From: Planctomycetaceae bacterium
GTDB taxonomy: Bacteria > Planctomycetota > Phycisphaerae > UBA1845 > UTPLA1
DNA length: 64,000 nt
NCBI GenBank assembly: GCA_011525745.1
Contig: WYBU01000064.1
Coordinates: 1 to 64,000, forward strand
Direction: 5' to 3'
Every line of letters starts with the position of its first letter. The stretch's first letter is position 1. Below are positions 27,374-37,032 of this stretch, in pieces. The notes under the pieces were generated by a model, which was not told the origin of the DNA, made no database searches, and worked only from the letters and a program-made list of their open reading frames with translations. Position numbers and translations under genes: made by a program.

Positions 27374-28072
27374 TTACGGCATCGACAGATCGAACATTCG
27401 CGACACGACCGACACGCCGCTGGGCAGGCAGTCGCGAACCGCCATCGCGTAGCTCGAACCATCCGCGTCGGCGCCGGCCAGCAGCGCCGATTCGTCGAGG
27501 CACGCCACGATCATGTCGGCTTCGTCGGCATCGTCGGGAAGGTCCTTCCGCGGACCGGCCACCGCCAGTACGACGACCTGTTCCGGCTCGGCGGAGCAGG
27601 ACGCGTTCAGCGCGATGCGCAGGAACTCGCGCGGATCAATCGAATCCAGTGAAGAACCGGCCCCCAGGTCCATCGGGCTGATCGCACGACACTGACAATC
27701 GCCGTCTGACTCGCGAAAAATCGCCAGCACGACGCATTCTTCCGAAGGGCCGACCGCGGCATGACCACGCGGTGTACCGCTCGACACCACTTCGACGCGA
27801 TGGCCGCGCACCAGGTCGCGCGACGACGGCGTCCCGTGCGGCCACATCGCCCACAACAGCGCCGCCGCGGCCGACAACGCAGCCGCGCTCCAAAGCCCCC
27901 GGCGCACAAGCGTACGCCTGCGCGGCTGCGTTGTTGCCGCGGTCGCGCCGATCGGCGGCGCCACGTACCGCGGTCGATGATCGGCCGATCGCACCGGCTC
28001 GCTATCCGCACGGACCAGTTCGTCGGCCTCGATCGCCAGGCGCAACAGAATGTCAAGCTCGCGGTCTTCCAT
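27374..28072 (-). CDS. single-pass membrane protein, possible anti-sigma factor
   Basis: 232 aa. The first ~55 residues are cytosolic (MEDRELDILLRLAIEADEL), then comes one membrane helix (GLWSAAALSAAAALLWAMW) and a periplasmic C-terminal domain with several Cys (CVVLAIF, DCQCRAI). It is not a recognised family. It lies 407 bp downstream of the ECF sigma gene on the same strand, and its size and topology fit an anti-sigma factor; that is inference from position and layout only. Confidence 0.6.
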   Translation of the reverse strand: MEDRELDILLRLAIEADELVRADSEPVRSADHRPRYVAPPIGATAATTQPRRRTLVRRGLWSAAALSAAAALLWAMWPHGTPSSRDLVRGHRVEVVSSGTPRGHAAVGPSEECVVLAIFRESDGDCQCRAISPMDLGAGSSLDSIDPREFLRIALNASCSAEPEQVVVLAVAGPRKDLPDDADEADMIVACLDESALLAGADADGSSYAMAVRDCLPSGVSVVSRMFDLSMP

Positions 28073-28479
28073 GTTCGCTCACCACGTTATTCACATTCGC
28101 CCGCGCGGCGCTCGGAATGCTCCACTTCTGTTGAGACCTTCGAATTCCCTTCACACGCAGGTCCGCTCCGCGCTCACTGAAGGCGGATTTATTCGCCCGC
28201 CTCACCGATTCTCGGACACCGCGCCGCACAACCCACGACGGAGCATCGACTTACGAGCGGTTGTCACGCGCGGCCTTTCTTCCCTTCGTACCGATTACGC
28301 CGACTTCCTTCGTGTCCCGCGACGATTTTCAATCGTCGAGCCGCACAACTCGCGACAGAGCATCCACCGACGAGCGCGTGTTCCGCGGGGTCTTTCCTCC
28401 CTTCGTGCCTTTGTGCCTTCGTGTCTTAGTTCCTTTTTTTATCACAAATTGGGTTGCCGGCGCGGCGTGCGCCGTACCA
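28073..28479. repeat. intergenic direct repeats
   Basis: 407 bp. Two diverged copies of a unit (about 28222-28325 and 28338-28440) share GCCGCACAAC, GGAGCATC/AGAGCATC and TCTTCCCTTCGT-like tracts, ending in CCTTCGTGCCTTTGTGCCTT and a T7 run at 28434. No gene is recognised. Confidence 0.6.
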
Positions 28480-29109
28480 TCACGGGGCCTCGCTGAACCC
28501 CTTTCGCGACAGGCACGTTTTCAGCTTGGCGTAGGCCGCCTGTTTTCGGGCGTTGACCGTACTGGCCGCAAGGCCCATTTCCGCCGCCATTCCGCGGTCC
28601 GTTTTGCCCTGCGTCGTTCCGACCACGATGCGTCGCTCCTCATCCGTCAGGCTGTATGCCCGTCCGCCGGTGTGCAGGCAATCGCGAACGGCGTCCAGCA
28701 GCTCGCACATCCGCAAAAAAGCCGCCGGGTCCGCGGACTCATCCGCGGTGGATGAAACGTATCGATCGAGGTCGTCCATCGCGCGCGGCGTCCCGCGATC
28801 GTCGCGCATGTGGCGGAGCCACGTCTTGTAACCGATGGCATAAAGGAACGTGCTGAACGACGCCTTCTGCGGGTCGTACCGCCCGCTGTGCAGGGCGCTC
28901 CAGGCCGCTGTCCACGTCTGCTGGGCCAGTTCCTCGATCAGGTCGGCTCCGGCGGCAGTCTTCTTGTGGAAAAACGCTTTCAGCCCGCCGTTGAGCCGGC
29001 GGTGCAGGTTGGCAAATGCCTCGGCGTCACCCTCGCGCGCGGCCTGGGCGAGGTCCGCAAGCGTCGCTAACGCGTTGGATCGCCCATCGGGCGGCGGGGG
29101 GATGCTCAT
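28480..29109 (-). CDS. ECF-type RNA polymerase sigma factor
   Basis: 209 aa. Region 2 has GDAEAFANLHRRL, LAQQTWTAAWSAL and FSTFLYAIGYKTWLRHMR; region 4 has LTDEERRIVVGTTQGKTDRGMAAEMGLAASTVNARKQ with a helix-turn-helix. No anti-sigma gene is adjacent except the membrane protein at 27374. It would direct polymerase to a small regulon. It is divergent from the DUF1573 gene at 29345 (235-bp gap), which could be a target; this is only positional. Confidence 0.88.
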   Translation of the reverse strand: MSIPPPPDGRSNALATLADLAQAAREGDAEAFANLHRRLNGGLKAFFHKKTAAGADLIEELAQQTWTAAWSALHSGRYDPQKASFSTFLYAIGYKTWLRHMRDDRGTPRAMDDLDRYVSSTADESADPAAFLRMCELLDAVRDCLHTGGRAYSLTDEERRIVVGTTQGKTDRGMAAEMGLAASTVNARKQAAYAKLKTCLSRKGFSEAP

Positions 29110-29344
29110 GCGACTTCCGACCGTAGCATGGTCGGTCGGCCCGTTTTTGTCGATTCGGGCCGCTATGATCGTCTATTTCATGCAAAATGCCGAGCGCGGG
29201 CAGCCTCGTTGCTAATAAGTCAGGCGAACGCACTTGCCGTTCTCGCCGAAGATACGGAGAATAGCGGGTTGTTGCGTTTTCAGGCACACTCAGGGGACGA
29301 AGCAGCAATCCACCCCCCAACGGGACTTCTTGAGAGGAATCACC

Positions 29345-30679
29345 ATGACTTCGCGGACCGGTTCGATCATCCCTCGTTTTGAACGCATTCTTGCGGTCGC
29401 CTCCATCGCCGCCGTCGCCCTCTCGGCGGCCGTCGTGGCCGCCCAGAATCCGGGCGAGTTGGACAAACCCAAGCCCCTGCCACCGGTCGGCGCGGCTCAA
29501 CCGGCAGGTGCCGCTCAGCCCGCCGGCGTCGCCCAACCGGCCGGCGCTCATGCGGCGACCGGCGTGGGTACCATTCCCGCCGGTGTCGGTGAGGCCCGCA
29601 CTTTCTCCGGTCCGGGAATCGTCTTCGACACGCCGGTGCACGACTACGGCCGAGTGATGTCCGGACCGAACGTGGCGCATGACTTCTGGTTCACCAATCC
29701 CGGTACTGAGGTCCTCAAGGTCACCAACGTGCGAACGAGCTGCGGCTGCACCACGGCCGGCGCGTGGGATCGCGAAATCCCGCCGGGCGAATCGGGCCGC
29801 ATCCCGATTCAGATTTCGACCGCCAAGGTCGGCGGCAAGTTCAGCAAGACCATCACGGTCGACACCAACGTGAAAGAAAGCCCGCAGGTAATGCTGCGGA
29901 TCGAGGGCGAAGTGTGGCGGCCTGTCGAAGTGACGCCTCCGCATCTGTCGTTCGGCCGCCTCACGGCCAACGCCACGCAGCCCATGACCGCCGAAGCGAC
30001 GATTGTCAACAACATGACCGATCTGCTGGAGATCAAGGGCGTCACCAGTCAGAACCCGGCGTTTCGCGCCGAGGCCATTCCGATCGAGGCCGGCAAGAAG
30101 TACAAACTGGTCGTGACGGCCAATCCGCCGTTCTCGACGGGCAATCTCACGTCGCAGATCAAGATTCAGACCAACATCCCCTCGTCGCCCGAGGTGCTGG
30201 TCGTGGCATCGGCCTACGTTCCCGAGCCGGTGCAGTTGATGCCGGCTATTCTGAACATCCCGACGCAGGCGCCGAACCCCTATGAAAAGCAGGTCTATGT
30301 CAAGAACAACTCGGGCCAGTCGATTCAGATCAGCAACATTAAATGCCCGGACAGCCGCCTGGAGGTCAGCGTCGCCCCGCGTCCGCCGGAGCTGGATCAT
30401 GTCGTGATCGTCAAGTTCCCGGCCAACTACATCGTCCCGCCCGGCGGCGTGCAAATCACGATGGACACCAGCCTGGAATCCACCAAGAGCCTGACGCTGC
30501 GCGTGATTCAGCCGACCATCGCCGCTCAGACGGCCCGCCGAACGCCGCCGGTCGTTCGCGCGACCGGTGCGAAACCGACCACGCAGCCTGCGACGCCCGG
30601 CCTGATACACAAGCCGATACTTCAGCCCGGCGCCGAGGACCAGAGCGAAGGCACGCTGATTCGACCAAATAAACAGTAG
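29345..30679 (+). CDS. secreted DUF1573 protein
   Basis: 444 aa from the ATG at 29345, with GAGAGGA upstream. A signal peptide ends near VAA-Q (residue 34) and is followed by a low-complexity linker of repeated AQPAG. The DUF1573 domain holds VTNVRTSCGCTTAGAW (Cys pair near residue 131) and ends near 205; two more Ig-like beta domains follow, then a Pro/Thr tail. DUF1573 proteins are periplasmic or surface proteins of the ASH/MSP-like beta-sandwich group with unknown function. The gene precedes the rhodanese and MauE-like genes, a recurrent grouping in planctomycetes as far as I know. Confidence 0.85.
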   Translation: MTSRTGSIIPRFERILAVASIAAVALSAAVVAAQNPGELDKPKPLPPVGAAQPAGAAQPAGVAQPAGAHAATGVGTIPAGVGEARTFSGPGIVFDTPVHDYGRVMSGPNVAHDFWFTNPGTEVLKVTNVRTSCGCTTAGAWDREIPPGESGRIPIQISTAKVGGKFSKTITVDTNVKESPQVMLRIEGEVWRPVEVTPPHLSFGRLTANATQPMTAEATIVNNMTDLLEIKGVTSQNPAFRAEAIPIEAGKKYKLVVTANPPFSTGNLTSQIKIQTNIPSSPEVLVVASAYVPEPVQLMPAILNIPTQAPNPYEKQVYVKNNSGQSIQISNIKCPDSRLEVSVAPRPPELDHVVIVKFPANYIVPPGGVQITMDTSLESTKSLTLRVIQPTIAAQTARRTPPVVRATGAKPTTQPATPGLIHKPILQPGAEDQSEGTLIRPNKQ

Positions 30680-30810
30680 CGGGTGGCCCGCTGCGTCGCG
30701 GCGGGGTCACGATGATGGGAACACGATTCAACCGTCATCCCCGCGTCGGCGGGGGTGCAGCGATGGCCCGCGTGATCCTGGATTCCCGCGTGCGCGGGAA
30801 TGACGGGTTT
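30680..30810. repeat. dispersed repeats R2 and R8
   Basis: A decayed R2 copy (GGTGGCCCGCTGCGTCGCGG to GATGATGGGA, 30682-30720) is followed by an R8 pair, CGTCATCCCCGCGTCGGCGG (30731) and TTCCCGCGTGCGCGGGAATG (30783). R8 resembles the CATTCCCGCG repeats found in many genomes. Confidence 0.75.
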
Positions 30811-30926
30811 GGCCCACCGCTTGAGCTTGACTTGCCCTGGAACCGCCCCAAGCGCAAGCGCCGGAATTGGATCACGTGCGGAATACAACACTCGCCGTCG
30901 ACGCCGCGGCGACGGAGGATCGACTG

Positions 30927-31577
30927 ATGCGCACCGGCTCACGCGTCTTTGCCATTCTCATCATGGGTGCGCTGACCGCGTCCCTGGCCAACGCCGCGCG
31001 GGAAAAGCCCGTTCCCTGGACGATGCCGAGCGACAGTATCTTCAGGGCCGGCAAGGATGCCGAGGTCGCCGTCACGCTCGACGAAGTGCGCGAGCACGTC
31101 GCGAATCTGACCGCCGCGTTCATCGACGCCCGCTCAACGAAACTGTACGCCGAAGGCCACCTGCTCGGCGCGTTCAACGTGCCCTCCGACGACAAGGAGA
31201 CGCACATGGCCGTCGTCTGGCAGAACGTCAACCCCGATCAACTCGTCATCATTTACTGTGACGGCGGAAACTGCGAAGCCAGTCACGAGGTGTACGACTT
31301 TCTGAAGCGCAGCGGCTTTACACAGCTTCGCCTGTTCAAGGAGGGCTGGGAAGTCCTGGGTGTGAGCGAACTGCCGATTGCGCAGGGCGACGATCCGTTC
31401 GGCGGCGCGCTTCCGCCCGGAATCGCTGATCCATACGGCGCCGACCCATCCGCGGATCCCTACGGTGAGTCCGGGATGAGCGGCGAGACGGACCCCGCCG
31501 GCGACGGTGAGATGGCGCCGCCGCTGGAGGAATTACCCGAGACCGACACGGACGCCGAGGAACCGGTCCAGCCGTAA
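30927..31577 (+). CDS. secreted rhodanese-domain protein
   Basis: 216 aa from the ATG at 30927, with GGAGG 8 bp upstream. The signal peptide ends near NAA-R. The rhodanese domain (about 40-145) has FIDARSTKLYAEGHLLGAFNVP and the active-site loop IIYCDGGNCEASHEVY, with catalytic Cys near residue 111. The C-terminal ~65 residues are acidic and Gly/Pro-rich. It may carry sulfane sulfur or act as a periplasmic thiol protein. It lies between the DUF1573 and MauE-like genes on the same strand, so a shared periplasmic redox role is plausible. Confidence 0.85.
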   Translation: MRTGSRVFAILIMGALTASLANAAREKPVPWTMPSDSIFRAGKDAEVAVTLDEVREHVANLTAAFIDARSTKLYAEGHLLGAFNVPSDDKETHMAVVWQNVNPDQLVIIYCDGGNCEASHEVYDFLKRSGFTQLRLFKEGWEVLGVSELPIAQGDDPFGGALPPGIADPYGADPSADPYGESGMSGETDPAGDGEMAPPLEELPETDTDAEEPVQP

Positions 31578-31862
31578 CGACGGTCGCCGCGAGACGCCGG
31601 CCGGCGATGGCGAGCGGCAAGCGCAAGTGCTTCGGCGGGACGATCGAGCGTGAAAGACATGCATGAGCTTGAGCACGTGATTGAGAAGACGGCGCCGAAC
31701 CGCGACTGTGAGGCTGCGGTGAGGTGTCGTCGCGAGGAACGAAATGCTCGCTTTCGACCGGATGCCGTGAAATGGGGCCTTTCAACCACTCTCTGTCAGT
31801 ACGCGAGATGCCCGAGCCGACCGCGGTGATTGTGGCGCTGATGCGAAAGGAGCGGTCCGAAG

Positions 31863-32402
31863 ATGCGAAGTGAGACAAGCTTGCGGGAACCGCCGATCAG
31901 CAGCGCAGTCGCGGGCGCCGTCGCACTCGATTATGGTCGGCAGGCGTCCGTCGCATTCGGTTCACGCGCCAGCCGCGCGGTGCTGCACCTCGCCTGCCTG
32001 CTCGTCGCGGGCATCTTCCTTTATGCCGCCTATGCAAAGGTGATCGATCCGAACGGTTTCATCTACGACCTGCGTCACTATCGGCTCTTTCCGGACTGGA
32101 CTCTTCATCCCTTGGCGCTGATGGTGCCGTGGTGGGAGGCATTTGCCGCGCTGGCGCTGCTGGTTCCCTCCTGGCGACGTGCGGGGAGTGTGCTGACCGG
32201 TCTGATGGGCGCGGCGTTCTTCGTCAGCGTGTCTCAGGCGCTGTATCGCGGGCTGAACATCAGTTGCGGCTGCTTCGGACACGGCGAGGACGCCGCACGC
32301 GCCGGCATGCAGACGCTGGCGCTCGACCTGCTGATTGTCGTCTTGTCGTTCTACATCTTCCGCGCCGCCGGTCGCAGCCGTCAGCCAGCCGTCAGCCCGT
32401 AG
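31863..32402 (+). CDS. MauE/DoxX-like membrane protein
   Basis: 179 aa; AAAGGAG lies upstream of the ATG at 31863. Four membrane helices are visible. Helix 1 is LHLACLLVAGIFLYAAYAKV, with the conserved helix-1 Lys, and the loop before the last helix has NISCGCFGHGED with the C-x-C typical of MauE. MauE of methylotrophs is needed to make the disulfide-rich small subunit of methylamine dehydrogenase. Relatives are thought to serve thiol redox transfer across the membrane. Upstream on the same strand are the rhodanese (285-bp gap) and DUF1573 genes. Confidence 0.82.
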   Translation: MRSETSLREPPISSAVAGAVALDYGRQASVAFGSRASRAVLHLACLLVAGIFLYAAYAKVIDPNGFIYDLRHYRLFPDWTLHPLALMVPWWEAFAALALLVPSWRRAGSVLTGLMGAAFFVSVSQALYRGLNISCGCFGHGEDAARAGMQTLALDLLIVVLSFYIFRAAGRSRQPAVSP

Positions 32403-32579
32403 GGCCCGCTGTGCGGACCATAAGCCCCAAGCCAAATACAGTTGCCAGTCTGAAATCACAAATCTGATAGTTTAGATCTGAAACGAGAATCCCATTATCG
32501 CTTTCCCGCCTGCGCGGGCGCCCCCTCCGTCGCTTCTTGCCGTTCCCTGTTCCCTTGTTTCGACGTTTCGACGTTTCAT

Positions 32580-33470
32580 TCACCCTTTCACATGCCGCGC
32601 CAAGATCGGCCGCAATCGCTCGAACGTCGCCGATGGAATACGCGTCCGATCCGACCAGATCGCAAGCTCCAGCGCGGTCTGACAATGACACGCGTCCGGC
32701 GGATTCGCCGCCATACTCCGCAGCGCGCCTCGCAACAGCAGGATCGACAGCTCCGTCGCCGCCTGTGCGTGGCTGATGATCTCCTTCAACAACGCCCGCT
32801 TGTCCTTCGTCGGATCGTGCGGCCGCCAGCAGTCGTAGTCGGTCGGCAGCGCCAGTAGCGCGTAGCAGATTTCGGCTTCGCGCGCCAGCTTCGCCTCAGG
32901 CATGCACGTCATGCCGATCAGATCGCCGCCCCAGGCCCGATGCATCCGGCTTTCCGCCACCGTCGAAAACGCCGGCCCTTCCATGCACACATACGTGCCT
33001 CCGTCATGCACCGTGGCCTGCACCGCATCCGACGCCGCCAGCAGCCGCCGCCGCAGTACCGGGCAGAACGGCTCGGCGAACTCCACGTGCGCGGTCACGC
33101 CCGGCTCGTCGAAAAAAGTCGACGCGCGGCGGCACGTGCGGTCAATCACCTGATCCGGAACCACCAGATCTCGCGGGTGAATCTCCTCGCGCAGGCTGCC
33201 CGTGGCGCCGGTCGCCAATATGTGAGTGACGCCGAGCGACTTCAGCGCCCAGATATTCGCGCGATAGGGCACGGCCGCCGGCGGCAGTAGATGTCCTTCC
33301 CCGTGCCGTTCGAGAAAGACGATGTCCAGCCCATCCCAGTTCGCCTGTACCAGCGGTGCGCTGGTGTGACCGTATGGAGTCTCGACCGGCAGCGTCGAAC
33401 CGCGCGTCGCGCTGGCCAGTTTCTCGCCCACTCCGGTTCCACCGATGACGGCAACTCGAGGCTTTGGCAT
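32580..33470 (-). CDS. mtnP: S-methyl-5'-thioadenosine phosphorylase
   Basis: 296 aa from the ATG at 33470 with GGGAG upstream; 10 extra in-frame codons before it are less likely. The PNP/MTAP fold motifs are VAVIGGTGVGEKL, FLERHGEGHLLPP, ILATGATGSLREEI, GGTYVCMEGPAFSTVAESRMHR and LIGMTCMPEAKLAREAEICYA, followed by the TDYDCW segment of MTAP enzymes. It splits methylthioadenosine by phosphorolysis into adenine and methylthioribose 1-phosphate, the first step of methionine salvage. It acts in the cytosol. Inosine phosphorylase activity cannot be excluded from sequence, but the TDYDCW context favours MTAP. Confidence 0.92.
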   Translation of the reverse strand: MPKPRVAVIGGTGVGEKLASATRGSTLPVETPYGHTSAPLVQANWDGLDIVFLERHGEGHLLPPAAVPYRANIWALKSLGVTHILATGATGSLREEIHPRDLVVPDQVIDRTCRRASTFFDEPGVTAHVEFAEPFCPVLRRRLLAASDAVQATVHDGGTYVCMEGPAFSTVAESRMHRAWGGDLIGMTCMPEAKLAREAEICYALLALPTDYDCWRPHDPTKDKRALLKEIISHAQAATELSILLLRGALRSMAANPPDACHCQTALELAIWSDRTRIPSATFERLRPILARHVKG

Positions 33471-33687
33471 AGGCACTCCCGTATCGGGGCAACATAACAC
33501 AAGTTGCCGCGGGCATCACGGTCGAGACGCTCATGTCCGCCGAGGCCGCGCGGACGCGGTTTTTCGGACGGCCGCGCCATGGCGCGTTCACCCGAATCCG
33601 TTATCGGTTTCTGGCACACCCGGGTCAATCTGGGCAGCCCTTTTGGAGAATGCGGCGTGCGTATTTTAGATTCCAGAATGCGAGCCG

Positions 33688-35568
33688 ATGGATGCCGGTA
33701 CGAGTACGTACCGCCGAACGTCGGCGGGCGCGGTCTTGCTTTCGGTTGTGGGAACGGAGCCGTTCGCGGCGCCGTCTGGTGGGGGGTATCAAAGCATGTG
33801 TCCCGATGGCAATGTCCGGGGCGCGGCCGATTTCTCGGTCGATGACGCCGGGGTCGACCGTCTCTTGTCGCGCGGCAATTCCGCGGTGCTCGCTTCGCTC
33901 AGCGACACACAGTCTCTCGAAGTGCGCAAGCTGCTGCACCTGGCCGTGCGCCAGCCCGGTCCGAAATTCGTGGACCTGCGCTTCACCATTCCCCTGCCGT
34001 TGCTCCCGTTGTACTTCGTCCTGTTGATCGGACGCGACCGCCGCACCGCGTCGCGCTCCCGCGGCGTCCCCGCTGCATCGCGACTGGGCAACGCCCTTGC
34101 GGCGCTGTATCTCGTCCTGACGCTCGCCATGACCGTCGGGGCGTTCATCAGCCTGGGTTGCGGCACCGAGGCCGGCGACGCCGTTCAGTCGCTGGCAACA
34201 GTGGGAAACAACGCGCCGCCCGAAACGACCGGCGGTTCGCAGAGCGACGCCGGCGCCGGTGGCTTGACCGACGCGTTCGGCGTTGCCGCCGCGCACGATG
34301 ACGACTTTCCGGCTGACGACGCCGCGGACGCGTCCGACGATGACGCGGTTCTCGATGACACGGGCGATAGCGCCGGAGACACCGGCAACGGTTCAGACGA
34401 TTCTCCCGATTCCAACGACGGCTCAACCGGCGACACGCCGCCGGTCGACGATCCGCCACCGGATGGATCGGATCCCGGCAACAACGACGGGTCCGACCTC
34501 CCCCAGGGCACTGCCGACGACAACACCAACGGCCAGCCGCCGGATGATCCGCCGCCGGATGATCCGCCGCCTCCGCCTCCCCCGCCGCCGATGCCGCCGG
34601 CCGTCCTGACGTTCGTCGGCTACACGCCGGATGGCGGCGAGCTGGCCTCGGACGGCTGGGCGCCGGGATCGACGCAGAACCGCGCCCTCATCATCGACGC
34701 GCTGCCGAAACTGGCGACGTACGGCTTCGGACGATACGCGACGCCGTGCTATCAGGGCGTGGCGCGGTCGGATTCGGACTCCGCGGCCTATTTCGCGCCG
34801 GTGTTGGCCGTCTCGCAGCCCAACAACATCCGGTTCGTTCCGGGCATGTGGTTCCACCATCTGGTTCAGAACGTCTGGGGTCTGGCGCGCGAAGCGCCGT
34901 GGAACGTGACGCAGACGCCGGCGGTGAACTACCACCCGATGATCCTTCAGGCACTGCTGGATCAGGCATTCTGGGATGAATTCGTAAATCGCACGCGCAT
35001 CATCGCGCACGGAGCGCAGAGCAATCAGGTCTATTTCGACAGCGAAGAGACCTTCTGGAAACGGCGCTACTCGACCTTCTGGACACCGGCGAATCTGGCC
35101 ACGATCAAGCCGATGCTCCGCGCTTCGGTGGCGCAGCTCCGCAGCGAAGGGATCTTTGTCGTCTTCTATCACCCGTACTTAAGCCCGTGGGTCCCGGAGC
35201 TGCGCGCGATTGCCTCGGGGCTGTTCCGGCCCGACGACGCGAACGATCCGCTGGCGTTCGTCGAGCACTTCGCGACCGATCCATACTACTACCAGGCCAC
35301 CTGGACGCCGGCGGAACCGCCGTTCATCGACAACTACTACAACACGCGCGGCTTCTTCGCGGTGCAGCAGGTCCGCTTCGGATTCATTTCCAGCCACGCC
35401 GCCTATCCGAATCCAGGGCTGTACGGCTTCACGCCGCAGCAGTTCCACGATTACATGCTGGCGCGGCCCGGCGTCGACACGCGCTGCTGGTACGTCTCGA
35501 ACAACACCATGCTGCCCAACCACGCCGACGCGTTCGAGGCCATCGCTATCAGCGGCAGCGCGCCGTAG
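33688..35568 (+). CDS. membrane-anchored protein with acidic/Pro linker and unknown C-terminal domain
   Basis: 626 aa; the start is uncertain (ATG 33688, or 33799). Two membrane helices lie near residues 100-115 (FTIPLPLLPLYFVLLI) and 135-160, followed by ~150 residues very rich in Asp, Asn, Ser, Thr and Pro (PPPDDPPPP tract). The C-terminal ~280 residues are globular, with VYFDSEETFWKRRYSTFW, GIFVVFYHPYLSPWVPEL and MLARPGVDTRCWYVSNN. The strand-helix pattern and acidic residues after strands suggest a TIM-barrel, possibly a glycosidase-like or polysaccharide deacetylase-like domain, but I do not recognise the family. It is probably exposed outside the inner membrane. Confidence 0.6.
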   Translation: MDAGTSTYRRTSAGAVLLSVVGTEPFAAPSGGGYQSMCPDGNVRGAADFSVDDAGVDRLLSRGNSAVLASLSDTQSLEVRKLLHLAVRQPGPKFVDLRFTIPLPLLPLYFVLLIGRDRRTASRSRGVPAASRLGNALAALYLVLTLAMTVGAFISLGCGTEAGDAVQSLATVGNNAPPETTGGSQSDAGAGGLTDAFGVAAAHDDDFPADDAADASDDDAVLDDTGDSAGDTGNGSDDSPDSNDGSTGDTPPVDDPPPDGSDPGNNDGSDLPQGTADDNTNGQPPDDPPPDDPPPPPPPPPMPPAVLTFVGYTPDGGELASDGWAPGSTQNRALIIDALPKLATYGFGRYATPCYQGVARSDSDSAAYFAPVLAVSQPNNIRFVPGMWFHHLVQNVWGLAREAPWNVTQTPAVNYHPMILQALLDQAFWDEFVNRTRIIAHGAQSNQVYFDSEETFWKRRYSTFWTPANLATIKPMLRASVAQLRSEGIFVVFYHPYLSPWVPELRAIASGLFRPDDANDPLAFVEHFATDPYYYQATWTPAEPPFIDNYYNTRGFFAVQQVRFGFISSHAAYPNPGLYGFTPQQFHDYMLARPGVDTRCWYVSNNTMLPNHADAFEAIAISGSAP

Positions 35569-35766
35569 GAGCCGTAATCAGCGGTTCGCGCCGCGACAAC
35601 AAACAACGTGCGGCAGGATCACGCCCACGCGCAAGACGCGCCCCGCGTTTCCGAGAACAGTGCCTCGCGAAGCCTGGCCCATGCGGCGTTCGTCATGCCT
35701 GCAAGAACGATGATCCGTGAGAGGCATCTCTGCCCGGCTGCTGCGCAACGCGCTGCACTGACATGG

Positions 35767-37032
35767 CTACTCCGCCATTCGCTGAATATCCGCGCCCACT
35801 GCCGCCAGTTTCTTCTCGATCGCCTCATACCCCCGGTCGATGTGATACACCCGGCTGATGCGCGTTTGTCCCTTGGCGATCAGCCCCGCCAGCACCAGCG
35901 CCGCCGAAGCCCGCAGATCGCTGGCCATCACCGGCGCGCCGATCAGCCGTCGAACCCCCTCGATCACCACCGTCTGACCCTCCTTGCGCAGCCGCGCGCC
36001 CAGCCGGTTCAGTTCGGCGACGTGCAGAAAGCGATCGGGAAAAACTTTCTCGGTGATGATGCTGTTGCCGTCGGCCAGGCTCAGCAGCGCCATCAGTTGC
36101 GCCTGCAAGTCCGTGGGAAAACCGGGAAACGGTTGCGTAGCCACCGTGATCGGCTCCAGCCGCCGCGCCGACGACACCACCGCGCCGCCGTCCTTCCGCT
36201 CGATGTTCACGCCCACCGCCTTCAGCCGGTCGATGACCGCCAGCAGATGGTCCATGCGGCAGTTCGTCAGCGTCAACTCGCCGTTGGTGATCGCCGCCGC
36301 CATCATGAACGTGCCGGCCTCGATGCGATCGGGAATGATCGTGTACTCGCAGCCCTTGAGCGACTTGACCCCCTCGATCGTGATGCGCGGCGTGCCGTGA
36401 CCGCTGATCCGCGCGCCGCACGCGTTGAGATAATTGGCCACGTCGGCCACTTCCGGCTCGCACGCCGCCGACTCGATGATCGTCGTCCCTTCCGCCAGAC
36501 AGGCGGCCATCATCACGTTGGCCGTCCCCAGCACGGTGCTGCCGAACGGCCCCCCCAGAAACATCTCGGCGCCCTTCAGCCGCTTCGCTCGCAGATGTAT
36601 GTCGCCGCCGATCAGATCGACGTCCGCGCCCAGGTTTTCCATCCCGGCCAGGTGCAGGTCGATGGGTCGATCGCCGATCGCGCAACCGCCGGGCATCGAA
36701 ATCTGCGCCTTGTGCCGCCGCGCCAGCAGGGGACCCATGACGCAGATGCTGGCGCGCATCTTGCGCACCAGTTCGTACTCGGCCACGCAGTTCTGCTCAT
36801 CTTCGACCCTCAGGCGAATGGCGCCGTCGTCGTCGCGCCGCGCGTTCGCGCCCAGCTTTCGCAGCAGCACCGACAACGACTCGACATCGTCGAGCAGCGG
36901 CACGCCGCGCAGAATCGTCTCGCCCTCGGTCAGCAGCGTCGCCGCCATGATCGGCAGCGCCGCGTTCTTCGATCCGCTGATGGGAACGACGCCGCGCAGC
37001 CGCGCGCCGCCGTTGATGATGAATTGGTCCAA
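35767..37032 (-). CDS. murA: UDP-N-acetylglucosamine 1-carboxyvinyltransferase MurA
   Basis: 421 aa, normal length. The N terminus MDQFIINGG-RLRG and GSKNAALPIMAATLL are family hallmarks. The PEP-binding catalytic Cys is in MPGGCAIGDRPIDLH, near residue 116 (Cys115 in E. coli). Other motifs are NVMMAACLAEGTT, and TDLQAQLMALLSLADG in the C-terminal lobe. It transfers enolpyruvate to UDP-GlcNAc, the first committed peptidoglycan step. Its presence with intact active-site Cys supports a peptidoglycan-making planctomycete and predicts fosfomycin sensitivity. Confidence 0.96.
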   Translation of the reverse strand: MDQFIINGGARLRGVVPISGSKNAALPIMAATLLTEGETILRGVPLLDDVESLSVLLRKLGANARRDDDGAIRLRVEDEQNCVAEYELVRKMRASICVMGPLLARRHKAQISMPGGCAIGDRPIDLHLAGMENLGADVDLIGGDIHLRAKRLKGAEMFLGGPFGSTVLGTANVMMAACLAEGTTIIESAACEPEVADVANYLNACGARISGHGTPRITIEGVKSLKGCEYTIIPDRIEAGTFMMAAAITNGELTLTNCRMDHLLAVIDRLKAVGVNIERKDGGAVVSSARRLEPITVATQPFPGFPTDLQAQLMALLSLADGNSIITEKVFPDRFLHVAELNRLGARLRKEGQTVVIEGVRRLIGAPVMASDLRASAALVLAGLIAKGQTRISRVYHIDRGYEAIEKKLAAVGADIQRMAE

